A DNA stretch of 64,000 nucleotides, taken from Pseudomonas graminis (GTDB lineage: Bacteria; Pseudomonadota; Gammaproteobacteria; Pseudomonadales; Pseudomonadaceae). Shown piece after piece: positions 55,105 through 61,715 of the stretch. Every line of letters starts with the position of its first letter. The first letter of the stretch is position 1. Position numbers and translations under genes: made by a program. The notes under the pieces were generated by a model. It saw nothing but the letters and a program-made list of their open reading frames with translations. It searched no databases and was not told where the DNA came from. The stretch is taken from NCBI RefSeq assembly GCF_002093745.1, contig NZ_MTSB01000019.1, positions 1-64,000 on the forward strand, read 5' to 3'.

Positions 55105-55793
55105 AGCGACCGACGCGAGCGCCCCGCCAGGTCCTCTACTGCATCGGAGCGGTAGCCTTGGCAATCTCGGCTTTTCTGCTGACAGAAATGAGACAGAACA
55201 CGCTTGGCGTCACAGGTGGCCCCGTGGCGCCGGCAGCCGATCAGAAGAGACATAGTGGCGGATGGGTTTACGGGAGCCGTGGCGCCCGTTTCACCATCGT
55301 CGAATATGCAGATCTGGAATGCCCCTACTGCAAGGATTACTTCCCACACCTCAAAGCCTGGGTTGATCAGCATCCAGATGTGAATCTTCAGTGGCGCCAT
55401 CTGCCCCTGCCGATGCATGAGCCTGCAGCCAGCTATGAAGCTCGGTGGGCCGAGTGCGCGGGGATCGAGAGAGGCAATGACGCCTTTTGGCTTGCAGTCG
55501 AGCTCATTTATCAGCGTACCCGGTCAAACGGTGCTGGAGCTGCTGGCAATCCCCAGATCCCGGGGCTTGAAGATCGACAGCACTTCATTGATAACTGCGC
55601 TGTGAGCAACCCGTCAGTGCAACAGGCAGTCATTAGCCAGGCTCACCAGGCAAGCCAGGACGGCATCACTGCCACACCTACGCTAGTCATCAAGGACAAA
55701 CAATCTGGCCGCTCGATCAAGCTGCAGGGAGCACCTGACGGTGACGTGCTTCTTTCTGCGATGGACTGGCTGATCAGCACGAGGGAAAAATGA
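55101..55793 (+). CDS. DsbA-family thioredoxin-like protein of the conjugation operon
   Basis: A 230-residue membrane-anchored thioredoxin-fold protein. One N-terminal helix (VLYCIGAVALAISAFLLTEM) anchors it; the fold begins RFTIVEYADLECPYCKDYFP with the redox-active CPYC, and the cis-Pro is in GITATPTLVIKD. It probably oxidises or isomerises disulfides in periplasmic conjugation proteins. Its start overlaps the previous stop by four bases (ATGA). It appears complete, unlike its upstream partners, though the operon is cut off after it. Confidence 0.82.
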   Translation: MKRPTRAPRQVLYCIGAVALAISAFLLTEMRQNTLGVTGGPVAPAADQKRHSGGWVYGSRGARFTIVEYADLECPYCKDYFPHLKAWVDQHPDVNLQWRHLPLPMHEPAASYEARWAECAGIERGNDAFWLAVELIYQRTRSNGAGAAGNPQIPGLEDRQHFIDNCAVSNPSVQQAVISQAHQASQDGITATPTLVIKDKQSGRSIKLQGAPDGDVLLSAMDWLISTREK

Positions 55794-55809
55794 ATGAATC
55801 CAGCCTTTT

Positions 55810-55863
55810 CGCCAATTCCTCACCGAGGTTGCCAAGGGTGGCATGTACGGCCCTGAACCATAG
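55810..55863 (+). pseudogene. Possible C-terminal scrap of a further ICE gene
   Basis: Seventeen codons before a TAG read RQFLTEVAKGGMYGPEP, a composition typical of a real protein C-terminus. It follows the thioredoxin gene but in another frame from the ATG that overlaps its stop (55790). This suggests another deletion junction. I cannot name the parent gene. Confidence 0.25.
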
Positions 55864-55954
55864 GAAATTCACGACTGCTCTGTACTCACGGGGCCTAGGC
55901 CAAATGCGGGGGAAGCTCGCCACCCACGCATTTTAGGCAGTCTTTTGTGAGATA

Positions 55955-56308
55955 TCAGAGCCCGTTAACGGCGTTTTGGAGCTTCCTTTGAGATTCACTT
56001 TGGTCGCCGGTTGAAAACAAAGTGTACGACAGCCAAGGGGTGCGTTTGCCCTCGCCTTTGTCCGTCACCAGTTCAAATTGGGCTGCGCACACAAAGTCGC
56101 CGTTTTTATCCTCGCCACCCGACCCTGCGACCAGCCTAAGAATCCTCTCTTCACGCTTAGCCGCTGCGAGATCCGCATGACCCCTTATCATCTGAAAACA
56201 CTTATCTCGGGGGGTAATCTCTGTCGCAGTTTCGGGCATGCTTGGAGGTGTATCTGCTTGAGCTGTACCGATAACAACAAGGGCTGCCACTGCAAAAAAA
56301 CTTTTCAT
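55955..56308 (-). CDS. Small secreted protein of unknown function
   Basis: A 117-residue protein. ATG 56308 is favoured over 56437 because it starts a signal peptide (MKSFFAVAALVVIGTAQADT), with AGGACG just upstream. The mature part has two Cys (CFQMIRGHADL and FVCAAQFELV) that may form a disulfide. The rest, RTPWLSYTLFSTGDQSESQR, is unfamiliar. Predicted to be periplasmic or secreted. It is downstream of, and in line with, the gene at 56424. Function unknown. Confidence 0.6.
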   Translation of the reverse strand: MKSFFAVAALVVIGTAQADTPPSMPETATEITPRDKCFQMIRGHADLAAAKREERILRLVAGSGGEDKNGDFVCAAQFELVTDKGEGKRTPWLSYTLFSTGDQSESQRKLQNAVNGL

Positions 56309-56423
56309 CTTACGTCCTAATTTTAAACGGTAGTCAACACCCAGGGGATCCATTGCGTACCCTGCCAGCTGCATCAGGATCGAACGATAGAACAGGGAGC
56401 GCAGGCTTTCTAACGCTCCGTTG

Positions 56424-57005
56424 CTACCCGTCGACACGTCCTGAGAAGCCTGACTCAGCGTTAAACTCGTAACCGATTGCCTGGAATAACTCGGCGGCTT
56501 TATTAGCGCTTACCGACTCTCGCTGTTCATCGTCTAGATCCGTGTAGAAATTTGCGCACCCGCCCTGAACATGAATGCTGTGGTAGGCGTATGCCTTGTC
56601 TCCCTTTCCTATCCACTGCATTACCTTGCCTGCAATGTTCTCTGCGGGAATGCTTTCAATGCCGTAAGGATTGCCGCGCTTCATGTAGTCCTCGAAGTCC
56701 ATACGGATCGGCAGCCTCAGCCCTTCTAGGCGATGTTCCAGATCAAGAATCACGTAGAAACTGACAAACTCAACGCGCACCCCTCGCAGATCGGTTTCAA
56801 GAATTTTGTTTAAAATGATATTACGGCCATCTTCCGTGTTGTAGAGGCTGGTGCCCATCGCAGGATAGCCCTCACGGTTAGTCTGAATAACTACAATTTC
56901 GGCCCGAGCAATGCCGTGACTGGGGTCTATCCTGATACCGTACCGGGCTACACACGGCTGTCGATCGTTACCAGGAAAGAATATCTCTTTGATCATTTGT
57001 TTCAT
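56424..57005 (-). CDS. Hypothetical protein, island-borne
   Basis: A 193-residue soluble protein that I do not recognise. Segments such as ARAEIVVIQTNREGYPAMG, VRVEFVSFYVILDLEHRLEG and GCANFYTDLDDEQRESVSAN suggest a mixed alpha/beta fold; no catalytic motif is apparent. AGGTAGGA lies at the ATG; an ATG three codons later is better spaced. It is transcribed leftward, upstream of the small secreted protein, so the pair may be an operon. Function unknown. Confidence 0.55.
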   Translation of the reverse strand: MKQMIKEIFFPGNDRQPCVARYGIRIDPSHGIARAEIVVIQTNREGYPAMGTSLYNTEDGRNIILNKILETDLRGVRVEFVSFYVILDLEHRLEGLRLPIRMDFEDYMKRGNPYGIESIPAENIAGKVMQWIGKGDKAYAYHSIHVQGGCANFYTDLDDEQRESVSANKAAELFQAIGYEFNAESGFSGRVDG

Positions 57006-57267
57006 TCCTACCTATGGCATGCGCGAAAAACGCGCTTTTAATGACGACCCGCCTCTAGCCCAGAGGCATGAGACGCAGTGCAGAAAGGCCTAAGCTCTAG
57101 CCACTTACCGCAGACCATCCAACTTTAAACGGCCTGCGTCGGATTCTACCTGATGCGCATCGTGAGCTCCTGCTGCCGCTGCCCCACTCGATGACGGGTC
57201 TTGGGCATTTTCCGCGACTCGAGTAGTGATTGCCGAGGCGTAGCCCAAGGCGCGTTAGCTACATCTC
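57006..57267. other. Intergenic stretch without a recognised gene
   Basis: The 262 bp between the hypothetical gene and the dead HTH remnant has no supported frame. It should contain the promoter of the gene at 56424-57005. Confidence 0.45.
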
Positions 57268-57346
57268 CTACAGATTCACGTTTTCAGCGGCGATCCACGA
57301 CCGAACTCTCCACACCGCACAATGCCGCGAAGTAACCGCTGCAAAA
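57268..57346 (-). pseudogene. Dead paralogue of the small HTH regulator
   Basis: The minus-strand frame before TAG (57268-57270) reads AAVTSRHCAVWRVRSW, matching AAVTARPCSVRTVRSW of the intact protein at 57939-58175. The nucleotide match (GTAACCGCTGCAA region) is visible too. The N-terminal third is absent and an operator-like palindrome abuts the remnant, so a partial duplication or deletion occurred. Confidence 0.6.
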
Positions 57347-57362
57347 TAGGCAATCCTGCCTA
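57347..57362. promoter_or_regulatory. TAGGCA-N4-TGCCTA palindrome
   Basis: TAGGCA-ATCC-TGCCTA, closely related to the two TAGGCAA-CA-TTGCCTA operators upstream of the small HTH gene (58198-58239). It lies directly in front of the dead HTH paralogue. Confidence 0.5.
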
Positions 57363-57551
57363 TCAAGCCTGAGCCACTTCACGACGCCATTCAAAGACTT
57401 CAACAGCCAGGCCTGCGACCATTAAAGCCAATGACAATGCGAGAGCAACAAGCCCAGCCTTGCTGAACGCCAGGTCCGAATCGCTCTGGCCAGCTTCAAA
57501 CAGGCATATAGCGACGACAACTGCCAACAACTGTGCAACTACGAGTTTCAT
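57363..57551 (-). CDS. Small two-helix membrane protein
   Basis: A 62-residue protein with two hydrophobic helices (VVAQLLAVVVAICLFEAG and AGLVALALSLALMVAGLAVE) joined by an acidic loop, ending EVFEWRREVAQA. It starts within the stop of the upstream gene (ATGA overlap at 57548-57551), so it is translated together with it. I do not recognise it. Small membrane proteins of this shape occur in phage-like and island operons. Confidence 0.55.
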   Translation of the reverse strand: MKLVVAQLLAVVVAICLFEAGQSDSDLAFSKAGLVALALSLALMVAGLAVEVFEWRREVAQA

Positions 57552-57925
57552 ACGACGTTCCTTGTGTCTTTTCTATGCAAATGTGGTGTTTTTCTACTGA
57601 CCCAGCCCCGCACGAAGCGAGGCTTGGGGTTACACGATTTCATATTCCGCGTCAGGGTCAACCGCGACCCACGCTTTTGCACCGTTGTAGTCGTCGCCGC
57701 CCTCATCCAAGCAACGCCCACATTTTTGTGGTTGCCAAGGTAGTGCAGACACGCGAGTTCGAACGCGTCACCCTCTGCCGCGCCTAGCCCGTCATTCAAA
57801 GCATGCCGGTATTCGGAAAGCATGACCTCGGCCTTCGCCTGGGTATCACTCAAAGGGCTTTTGCCTTTGCCGCTGGATCGCGACTCCGCACCAATGACGA
57901 ACGTACCTACAGGTGTTGTTTTCAT
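57548..57925 (-). CDS. Hypothetical protein upstream of the small membrane protein
   Basis: A 125-residue protein started at ATG 57925, with GAAGGAAAA upstream. The N-terminal half is Ser/Gly/Lys-rich, then LSDTQAKAEVMLSEYRHALN and GDAFELACLHYLGNHKNVGV appear helical. The C-terminal 45 residues are basic and low-complexity (RFVRGWVSRKTPHLHRKDTR), as if read through from a shorter original. Linked to the HTH gene upstream (14 bp) and the membrane-protein gene downstream. Function unknown. Confidence 0.45.
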   Translation of the reverse strand: MKTTPVGTFVIGAESRSSGKGKSPLSDTQAKAEVMLSEYRHALNDGLGAAEGDAFELACLHYLGNHKNVGVAWMRAATTTTVQKRGSRLTLTRNMKSCNPKPRFVRGWVSRKTPHLHRKDTRNVV

Positions 57926-57938
57926 CGTCGATTTTCCT

Positions 57939-58175
57939 TCAACTTTCGGCACGTCGCGTCAAGGCGCGTTGCATGTACTCAATGGCCTTTTCCAGATTCG
58001 CAACCGCATAATCAGGACACGGTGTTGAGCTTGGCTTTTCGGGATCGTTGAGCCATGAGCGAACGGTTCGCACCGAGCAGGGCCGTGCTGTAACCGCTGC
58101 AATAAGTTCAGCGCTTTTGGCCTGGGTAATGCTGTAGGTATCCAGCAGCTGCCGATAGCGTGTGCGATTGTCCAC
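57939..58175 (-). CDS. Small HTH DNA-binding protein, phage/island type
   Basis: A 78-residue protein: YRQLLDTYSITQAKSAELIA then TARPCSVRTVRSWLNDPEKP, a helix-turn-helix of the kind found in Cro/CI-like or YdaS-like regulators, followed by a C-terminal helix (YAVANLEKAIEYMQRAL). Two perfect copies of a 16-bp palindrome lie 23-64 bp upstream of its start and suit a dimeric autorepressor. It is the first gene of a three-gene leftward cluster. A decayed paralogue lies at 57268. Confidence 0.68.
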   Translation of the reverse strand: MDNRTRYRQLLDTYSITQAKSAELIAAVTARPCSVRTVRSWLNDPEKPSSTPCPDYAVANLEKAIEYMQRALTRRAES

Positions 58176-58197
58176 GCATCCCTCGCTTAATTTGTAA

Positions 58198-58239
58198 TAG
58201 GCAACATTGCCTAATCAAGATAATAGGCAACATTGCCTA
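58198..58239. promoter_or_regulatory. Two perfect TAGGCAA-CA-TTGCCTA operators
   Basis: Identical 16-bp palindromes at 58198-58213 and 58224-58239, spaced 26 bp apart (start to start), in front of the small HTH gene. Flanking AATAGGCAACATTGCCTA is also duplicated. The spacing of about 2.5 helical turns suits cooperative binding of two dimers. Confidence 0.7.
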
Positions 58240-58557
58240 TTATGTCTACTGGCGTATCCCGAGTTTTTAAGGCTAGGGATAGATAATGCAGCTGACGGCT
58301 TCCTCCACCTATAAGGTGCAGTGTTAACACCGAGCGCAAATGTACCGCACGTCACATATTTGGCCTCGCTAGCTATTTCGCCATTGGCTGTTCCCAAAGG
58401 ATTTGATACCTATATTGAGGGGTCAACGATGGATAAAACCTACGATATGAGCCTTTTCAGCCAACGCGGTTGGGCCGTTTCTCCTATGTGACGGCTTAGC
58501 CGCACAACTCGCTTCCTGCTTCCAGAGCAGGCGTAATTTGATCTTGGAGTACACGAC
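58240..58557. other. Upstream region of the 58-residue gene
   Basis: 318 bp with no supported gene. It lies between divergent transcription units and should carry promoters for both. Confidence 0.45.
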
Positions 58558-58734
58558 ATGACTGCACCTTTTAATTTCTATGCCCCCTACCAAATGCCAG
58601 ACGGCACTTGGATCTTTGGAGCAGCAGCAGCCAACAGGCGTGTGGCAGATGCAGGTGGTCACAACGCCCTGGCCATCAATCTTGTGCAGATTGGCTTTCA
58701 ACAGGCGGTAGCTCTCCACAAGGCCAAACGCTAA
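58558..58734 (+). CDS. Small conserved-looking protein, 58 residues
   Basis: A frame of 58 codons (MTAPFNFYAPYQMPDGTWIF, ending VALHKAKR) with GGAG 8 nt before its ATG and an intrinsic terminator 21 bp past its stop. The composition is that of a real folded protein (Ala-rich helices AAAANRRVADAGG and NALAINLVQIGFQQAV). I do not recognise it. The gene signals on both sides make it credible despite its size. Confidence 0.55.
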   Translation: MTAPFNFYAPYQMPDGTWIFGAAAANRRVADAGGHNALAINLVQIGFQQAVALHKAKR

Positions 58735-58755
58735 TTAAGACGGAAAAGAAGAGGT

Positions 58756-58789
58756 CCCCACACTTAGCCCAAGTGCGGGGTCCTTTTTT
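58756..58789 (+). terminator. Intrinsic terminator after the 58-residue gene
   Basis: CCCCACACTT pairs with AAGTGCGGGG (one A/C mismatch) around a 5-nt loop, followed by TCC and six T. Confidence 0.82.
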
Positions 58790-58846
58790 GATTCAGGTGC
58801 TACAGCTCGTCGGTAAACTCGGGGGTTGTGGTGCATGCAGTATTTC

Positions 58847-59051
58847 TACTTGTCTACGCTGAGCGCAAGTCGGTTGCTGCGCAGCGCGAATTTGTGATCG
58901 TAATCAGCACCCGTGCAGGTGCTCTCCAGTCGTACAACCTCGGCCTGAGTCACACCCCGATTGCCGGCGTCATGGATTGCGCGGGTCGACACTTCGGATT
59001 GCATTTTCCAAGCGCTCCGCTGCGATGATCGGTGAATCACCTGTGCTTGCC
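58847..59051 (-). pseudogene. Remnant of an unknown gene interrupted by the IS66 element (tentative)
   Basis: A minus-strand frame ends at a stop at 58846-58848 and reads MQSEVSTRAIHDAGNRGVTQ then AEVVRLESTCTGADYDHKFA back to the left end of the IS66 element at 59052. Beyond that point the frame enters the element and is not meaningful. The protein-like composition suggests the 3' part of a gene cut by the insertion. Not recognised. Confidence 0.3.
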
Positions 59052-59097
59052 GTAACCGTCCGGGCAACACACCTTCCTGACACCGTCGCTTGAGGCG

Positions 59098-59135
59098 ATG
59101 GTGTCCACCCAAATATAGGTGGACACCATTTTTAG
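59098..59135 (+). terminator. Terminator at the left inside edge of the IS66 element
   Basis: A perfect 12-bp stem, ATGGTGTCCACC with GGTGGACACCAT, around an 8-nt loop and followed by a run of T, lies between the left end and tnpA. It would block transcription entering from outside, a known way for insertion sequences to limit impinging transcription. Confidence 0.72.
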
Positions 59136-59154
59136 CCTTTTTAAGCGGACGCCC

Positions 59155-59487
59155 ATGCCACAAGAACGCCGTTCCTATTCCAAGTCCTTCAAGGCCCAGG
59201 TCATTGCTGAGTGCGCCCAACCTGACACTTCAATTGCCAATGTCGCCTTGACCCACAACCTCAATGCAAACCTCGTCCATAAATGGATTCGGGTGCATGC
59301 ACAGAAAAACCTGACACTTCAAACCGCCTTCATCCCGGTCAAGACATCGCCGCCGGTGCCGATGCATCAGGCCCTTCCTGCCACGATCCGAATCGAAGTG
59401 CCGCATTCAAAAGGCGTAGTCGCGGTGAGTTGGCCGGCAGAAAATGCAGCGGCGTGTTCTGCTTTCCTGCGAGACCTGCTGCGATGA
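59155..59487 (+). CDS. tnpA: IS66 accessory protein TnpA
   Basis: A 110-residue protein (ATG 59155; a GTG at 59119 lies inside the terminator stem). The N-terminus is a transposase_8-like helix-turn-helix: RRSYSKSFKAQVIAECAQPD, then IANVALTHNLNANLVHKWIR. The C-terminal part is typical of the IS66 OrfA (IRIEVPHSKGVVAVSWPAEN). It overlaps tnpB by four bases (ATGA). Needed for IS66 transposition along with TnpB and TnpC. Confidence 0.85.
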   Translation: MPQERRSYSKSFKAQVIAECAQPDTSIANVALTHNLNANLVHKWIRVHAQKNLTLQTAFIPVKTSPPVPMHQALPATIRIEVPHSKGVVAVSWPAENAAACSAFLRDLLR

Positions 59488-59819
59488 TCCGCATCGACTC
59501 CATCTGGCTTGCCACCGAGCCCATGGACATGCGCGCAGGCACTGAAACTGCGCTGGCGCGGGTCGTGGCGGTGTTCGGTGCGGCGAAGCCGCACTGTGCT
59601 TATCTGTTTGCCAACCGTCGTGCCAATCGCATGAAAGTGCTGGTGCATGATGGCTTGGGGATTTGGCTTGCTGCCCGGCGCTTGAATCAAGGACGTTTTT
59701 TTTGGCCGGGCGTGCGGCACGGCTCTGAAGTCGAGTTGGATGCATAGCAACTTCAAGCCTTGGTGCTCGGCTTGCCTTGGCAACGCGTCGGTTCCGGAGC
59801 AGCCATCACGGTGCTCTAA
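59484..59819 (+). pseudogene. tnpB: IS66 tnpB interrupted by an amber codon
   Basis: The frame starts MIRIDSIWLATEPMDMRAGT and has the TnpB core CAYLFANRRANRMKVLVHDG, LGIWLAARRLNQGRFFWPG. At 59745-59747 it meets TAG directly after VELDA, but the same frame then continues QLQALVLGLPWQRVGSGAAI and ends normally at TAA 59817-59819. A single CAG to TAG change explains this. The product is 87 residues unless the stop is suppressed; normal length would be 111. The element is probably immobile without a helper. Confidence 0.82.
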
Positions 59820-59902
59820 TTCGCCTGCCATGGCCTGCTTGCCAGCGCAATTGGCCCATCAGTCTATCGCCGCCACTAGCCCTCTCTGGCAAAATCGGCG
59901 GC

Positions 59903-61429
59903 ATGACTTCGCATCCGAATCTCGATCAATTAAACCCTGAAGAACTGCGTGCCTTGGCGGCGCAGTTGATCCAGCGCGTCGAGACGATGGACAAGCAAAT
60001 CACTCATCACAAATCGGTCAACGAGAAGCTGGCCCACGAGATCGCGCTGCTCAAACGCTTCAAGTTTGCCAAGCGCAGCGAGCAGTTGAGCCCGGATCAA
60101 GCCAGCCTGCTCGACGACTTGATCGATACGGATATCGCCGCTATCGAAGCCGAGTTTGAGGCGCTGCAACCGGCACCTGTCGAAGCCAAAGTGCGCCAGC
60201 AACCCAAGCGCGCACCGCTGCCACCGCAGTTTCCTCGCACACTGATCCATCACGAACCGGACAACAGCCACTGCCAGTGCGGCTGCGCACTCAAGCGCAT
60301 CGGCGAAGACGCCAGCGAAAAGCTCGACTACACGCCCGGCGTGTTCACAGTCGAACGCCACATCCGTGGAAAGTGGGCCTGCGAACAGTGCGAAACACTG
60401 ATCCAGGCGCCGGTACCGGCGCACGTCATCGACAAAGGCGTCCCGACCGCAGGCCTGCTGGCCCACATCATGGTGGCCAAGTTTGCCGACCATCTGCCGC
60501 TGTATCGCCAAGAGAAAATCTTCGGCCGCGCCGGGCTGCCCATCGCCCGTTCGACCTTGGCGCAGTGGGTGGGCAACTGCGGCGTGCAATTACAGCCGCT
60601 GGTTGATGCGCTGCGCGAAGCCGTGCTGACGCACGACGTCGTTCACGCCGACGAGACGCCGGTACAAATGCTGACGCCTGGTGCGAAAAAAACTCATCGC
60701 GCTTACGTCTGGGCCTATGCCACCAGTCAGTTCTCCAACCTGGCGGCGGTCGTTTACGACTTCAGCCCGAGCCGCGCTGGCGAACATTCCCGAGCCTTCT
60801 TGGGCAGTTGGAACGGCAAGCTGGTCTGCGATGACTTTGCCGGCTACAAGGCAGGCTTTGAACTGGGCGTTACGGAGATCGGCTGCATGGCCCATGCCCG
60901 CCGGAAGTTCTTCGACTTGCACGTGACCAACAAGAGCCAGGTCGCCGAAAAAGCGCTGAACTACATCGCGGCCTTGTACGAAGCTGAACGAGAAGTCCGA
61001 GAGCTGGAGCCGGGTGATCGGCAGCGAATACGGCAGGAAAAAGCAGCGCCAATCGCCGACGCACTTCATACCTGGATGATCGCCCAAAGACAGCTTGTGC
61101 CTGAGGGTTCGGCCATCGCCAAGGCGCTGGATTACAGTCTCAAACGCTGGATAGCGCTGACGCGCTATCTCGATGACGGTGCCGTGCCCATCGATAATAA
61201 CTGGTGCGAGAATCAAATCCGGCCGTGGGCTCTTGGGCGTTCGAACTGGCTGTTCGCGGGATCGTTACGCAGCGGTAAACGTGCAGCGGCGATCATGAGT
61301 TTGATCCAATCGGCGCGACTCAACGGCCATGATCCGTATGCTTATTTGAAGGACGTCCTCACGCGCCTGCCGACGCAGCGGGCAAGTGAGATTGCGGAGC
61401 TACTACCGCATAGGTGGCGACCGGTTTAG
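59903..61429 (+). CDS. tnpC: IS66-family transposase TnpC
   Basis: A 508-residue DDE transposase. It has the N-terminal leucine-zipper-like region (ALAAQLIQRVETMDKQITHH), the KRFKFAKRSEQLSPDQ motif, the zinc-finger-like pairs CQCGC and CEQC, and the catalytic residues: Asp in VVHADETPVQM, Asp in LVCDDFAGYKA, Glu in NNWCENQIRPWALGR. It ends SEIAELLPHRWRPV. An upstream in-frame extension to 59777 is not needed. It is intact, so the element lacks only a full tnpB. Confidence 0.92.
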   Translation: MTSHPNLDQLNPEELRALAAQLIQRVETMDKQITHHKSVNEKLAHEIALLKRFKFAKRSEQLSPDQASLLDDLIDTDIAAIEAEFEALQPAPVEAKVRQQPKRAPLPPQFPRTLIHHEPDNSHCQCGCALKRIGEDASEKLDYTPGVFTVERHIRGKWACEQCETLIQAPVPAHVIDKGVPTAGLLAHIMVAKFADHLPLYRQEKIFGRAGLPIARSTLAQWVGNCGVQLQPLVDALREAVLTHDVVHADETPVQMLTPGAKKTHRAYVWAYATSQFSNLAAVVYDFSPSRAGEHSRAFLGSWNGKLVCDDFAGYKAGFELGVTEIGCMAHARRKFFDLHVTNKSQVAEKALNYIAALYEAEREVRELEPGDRQRIRQEKAAPIADALHTWMIAQRQLVPEGSAIAKALDYSLKRWIALTRYLDDGAVPIDNNWCENQIRPWALGRSNWLFAGSLRSGKRAAAIMSLIQSARLNGHDPYAYLKDVLTRLPTQRASEIAELLPHRWRPV

Positions 61430-61715
61430 TTGCGCAAGACGGGATGCCCGGACGCACCTCCAACTGGTGCCATTACCGGTCTACTTAGCCTTTATGCTGG
61501 TTATCCATGCATTCCTCCCTACAGCTTCGCCCGGTTCAGCCGATAGTTTTCGTACCAAGAGAAGCGCGGCAATTCGATCCTGTAACAAAGGAGAGTAAGC
61601 GGCTTTTGAGGAAGATCTCTTGGAATGCTTTCATTACCTCATAACCATAAATGAGAGATGGGCACTTTTTAACGCCTAAGAAAGCACTCACAGACCTTGA
61701 GTGATCGAGAACCCG
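61430..61715. other. Right end of the IS66 element and upstream region of the MCP
   Basis: Holds the right terminal sequence (to about 61459). The rest has no gene and should contain the promoter of the MCP that follows; no clear -35/-10 was recognised. Confidence 0.45.

Larger units (their letters stand above)
59052..61459 (+). mobile_element. IS66-family insertion sequence with tnpA, tnpB (amber) and tnpC
   Basis: About 2.4 kb with the three-gene IS66 layout. The left end starts GTAACCGTCCGGGCA and the right end is the reverse complement of a related sequence ending in CGTCCGGGCA (61445-61454); only these 10 core bases match exactly. No 8-bp target duplication is evident next to my boundaries, so the outer ends are provisional or one flank has been rearranged. 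It lies between the ICE remnant and an MCP gene. Confidence 0.8.

Noticed and set aside
58846..59220. 124-codon minus-strand frame across the left end of the insertion element
   Set aside because: It crosses the element boundary, so it cannot be one ancestral gene. Only the part to the left of 59052 may be a gene remnant.
49760..61459. tRNA attachment site or integrase for the conjugative element
   Set aside because: No tRNA 3' end (no GGTTCGAATCC-type T-arm), no direct repeat and no integrase gene were found within the window.
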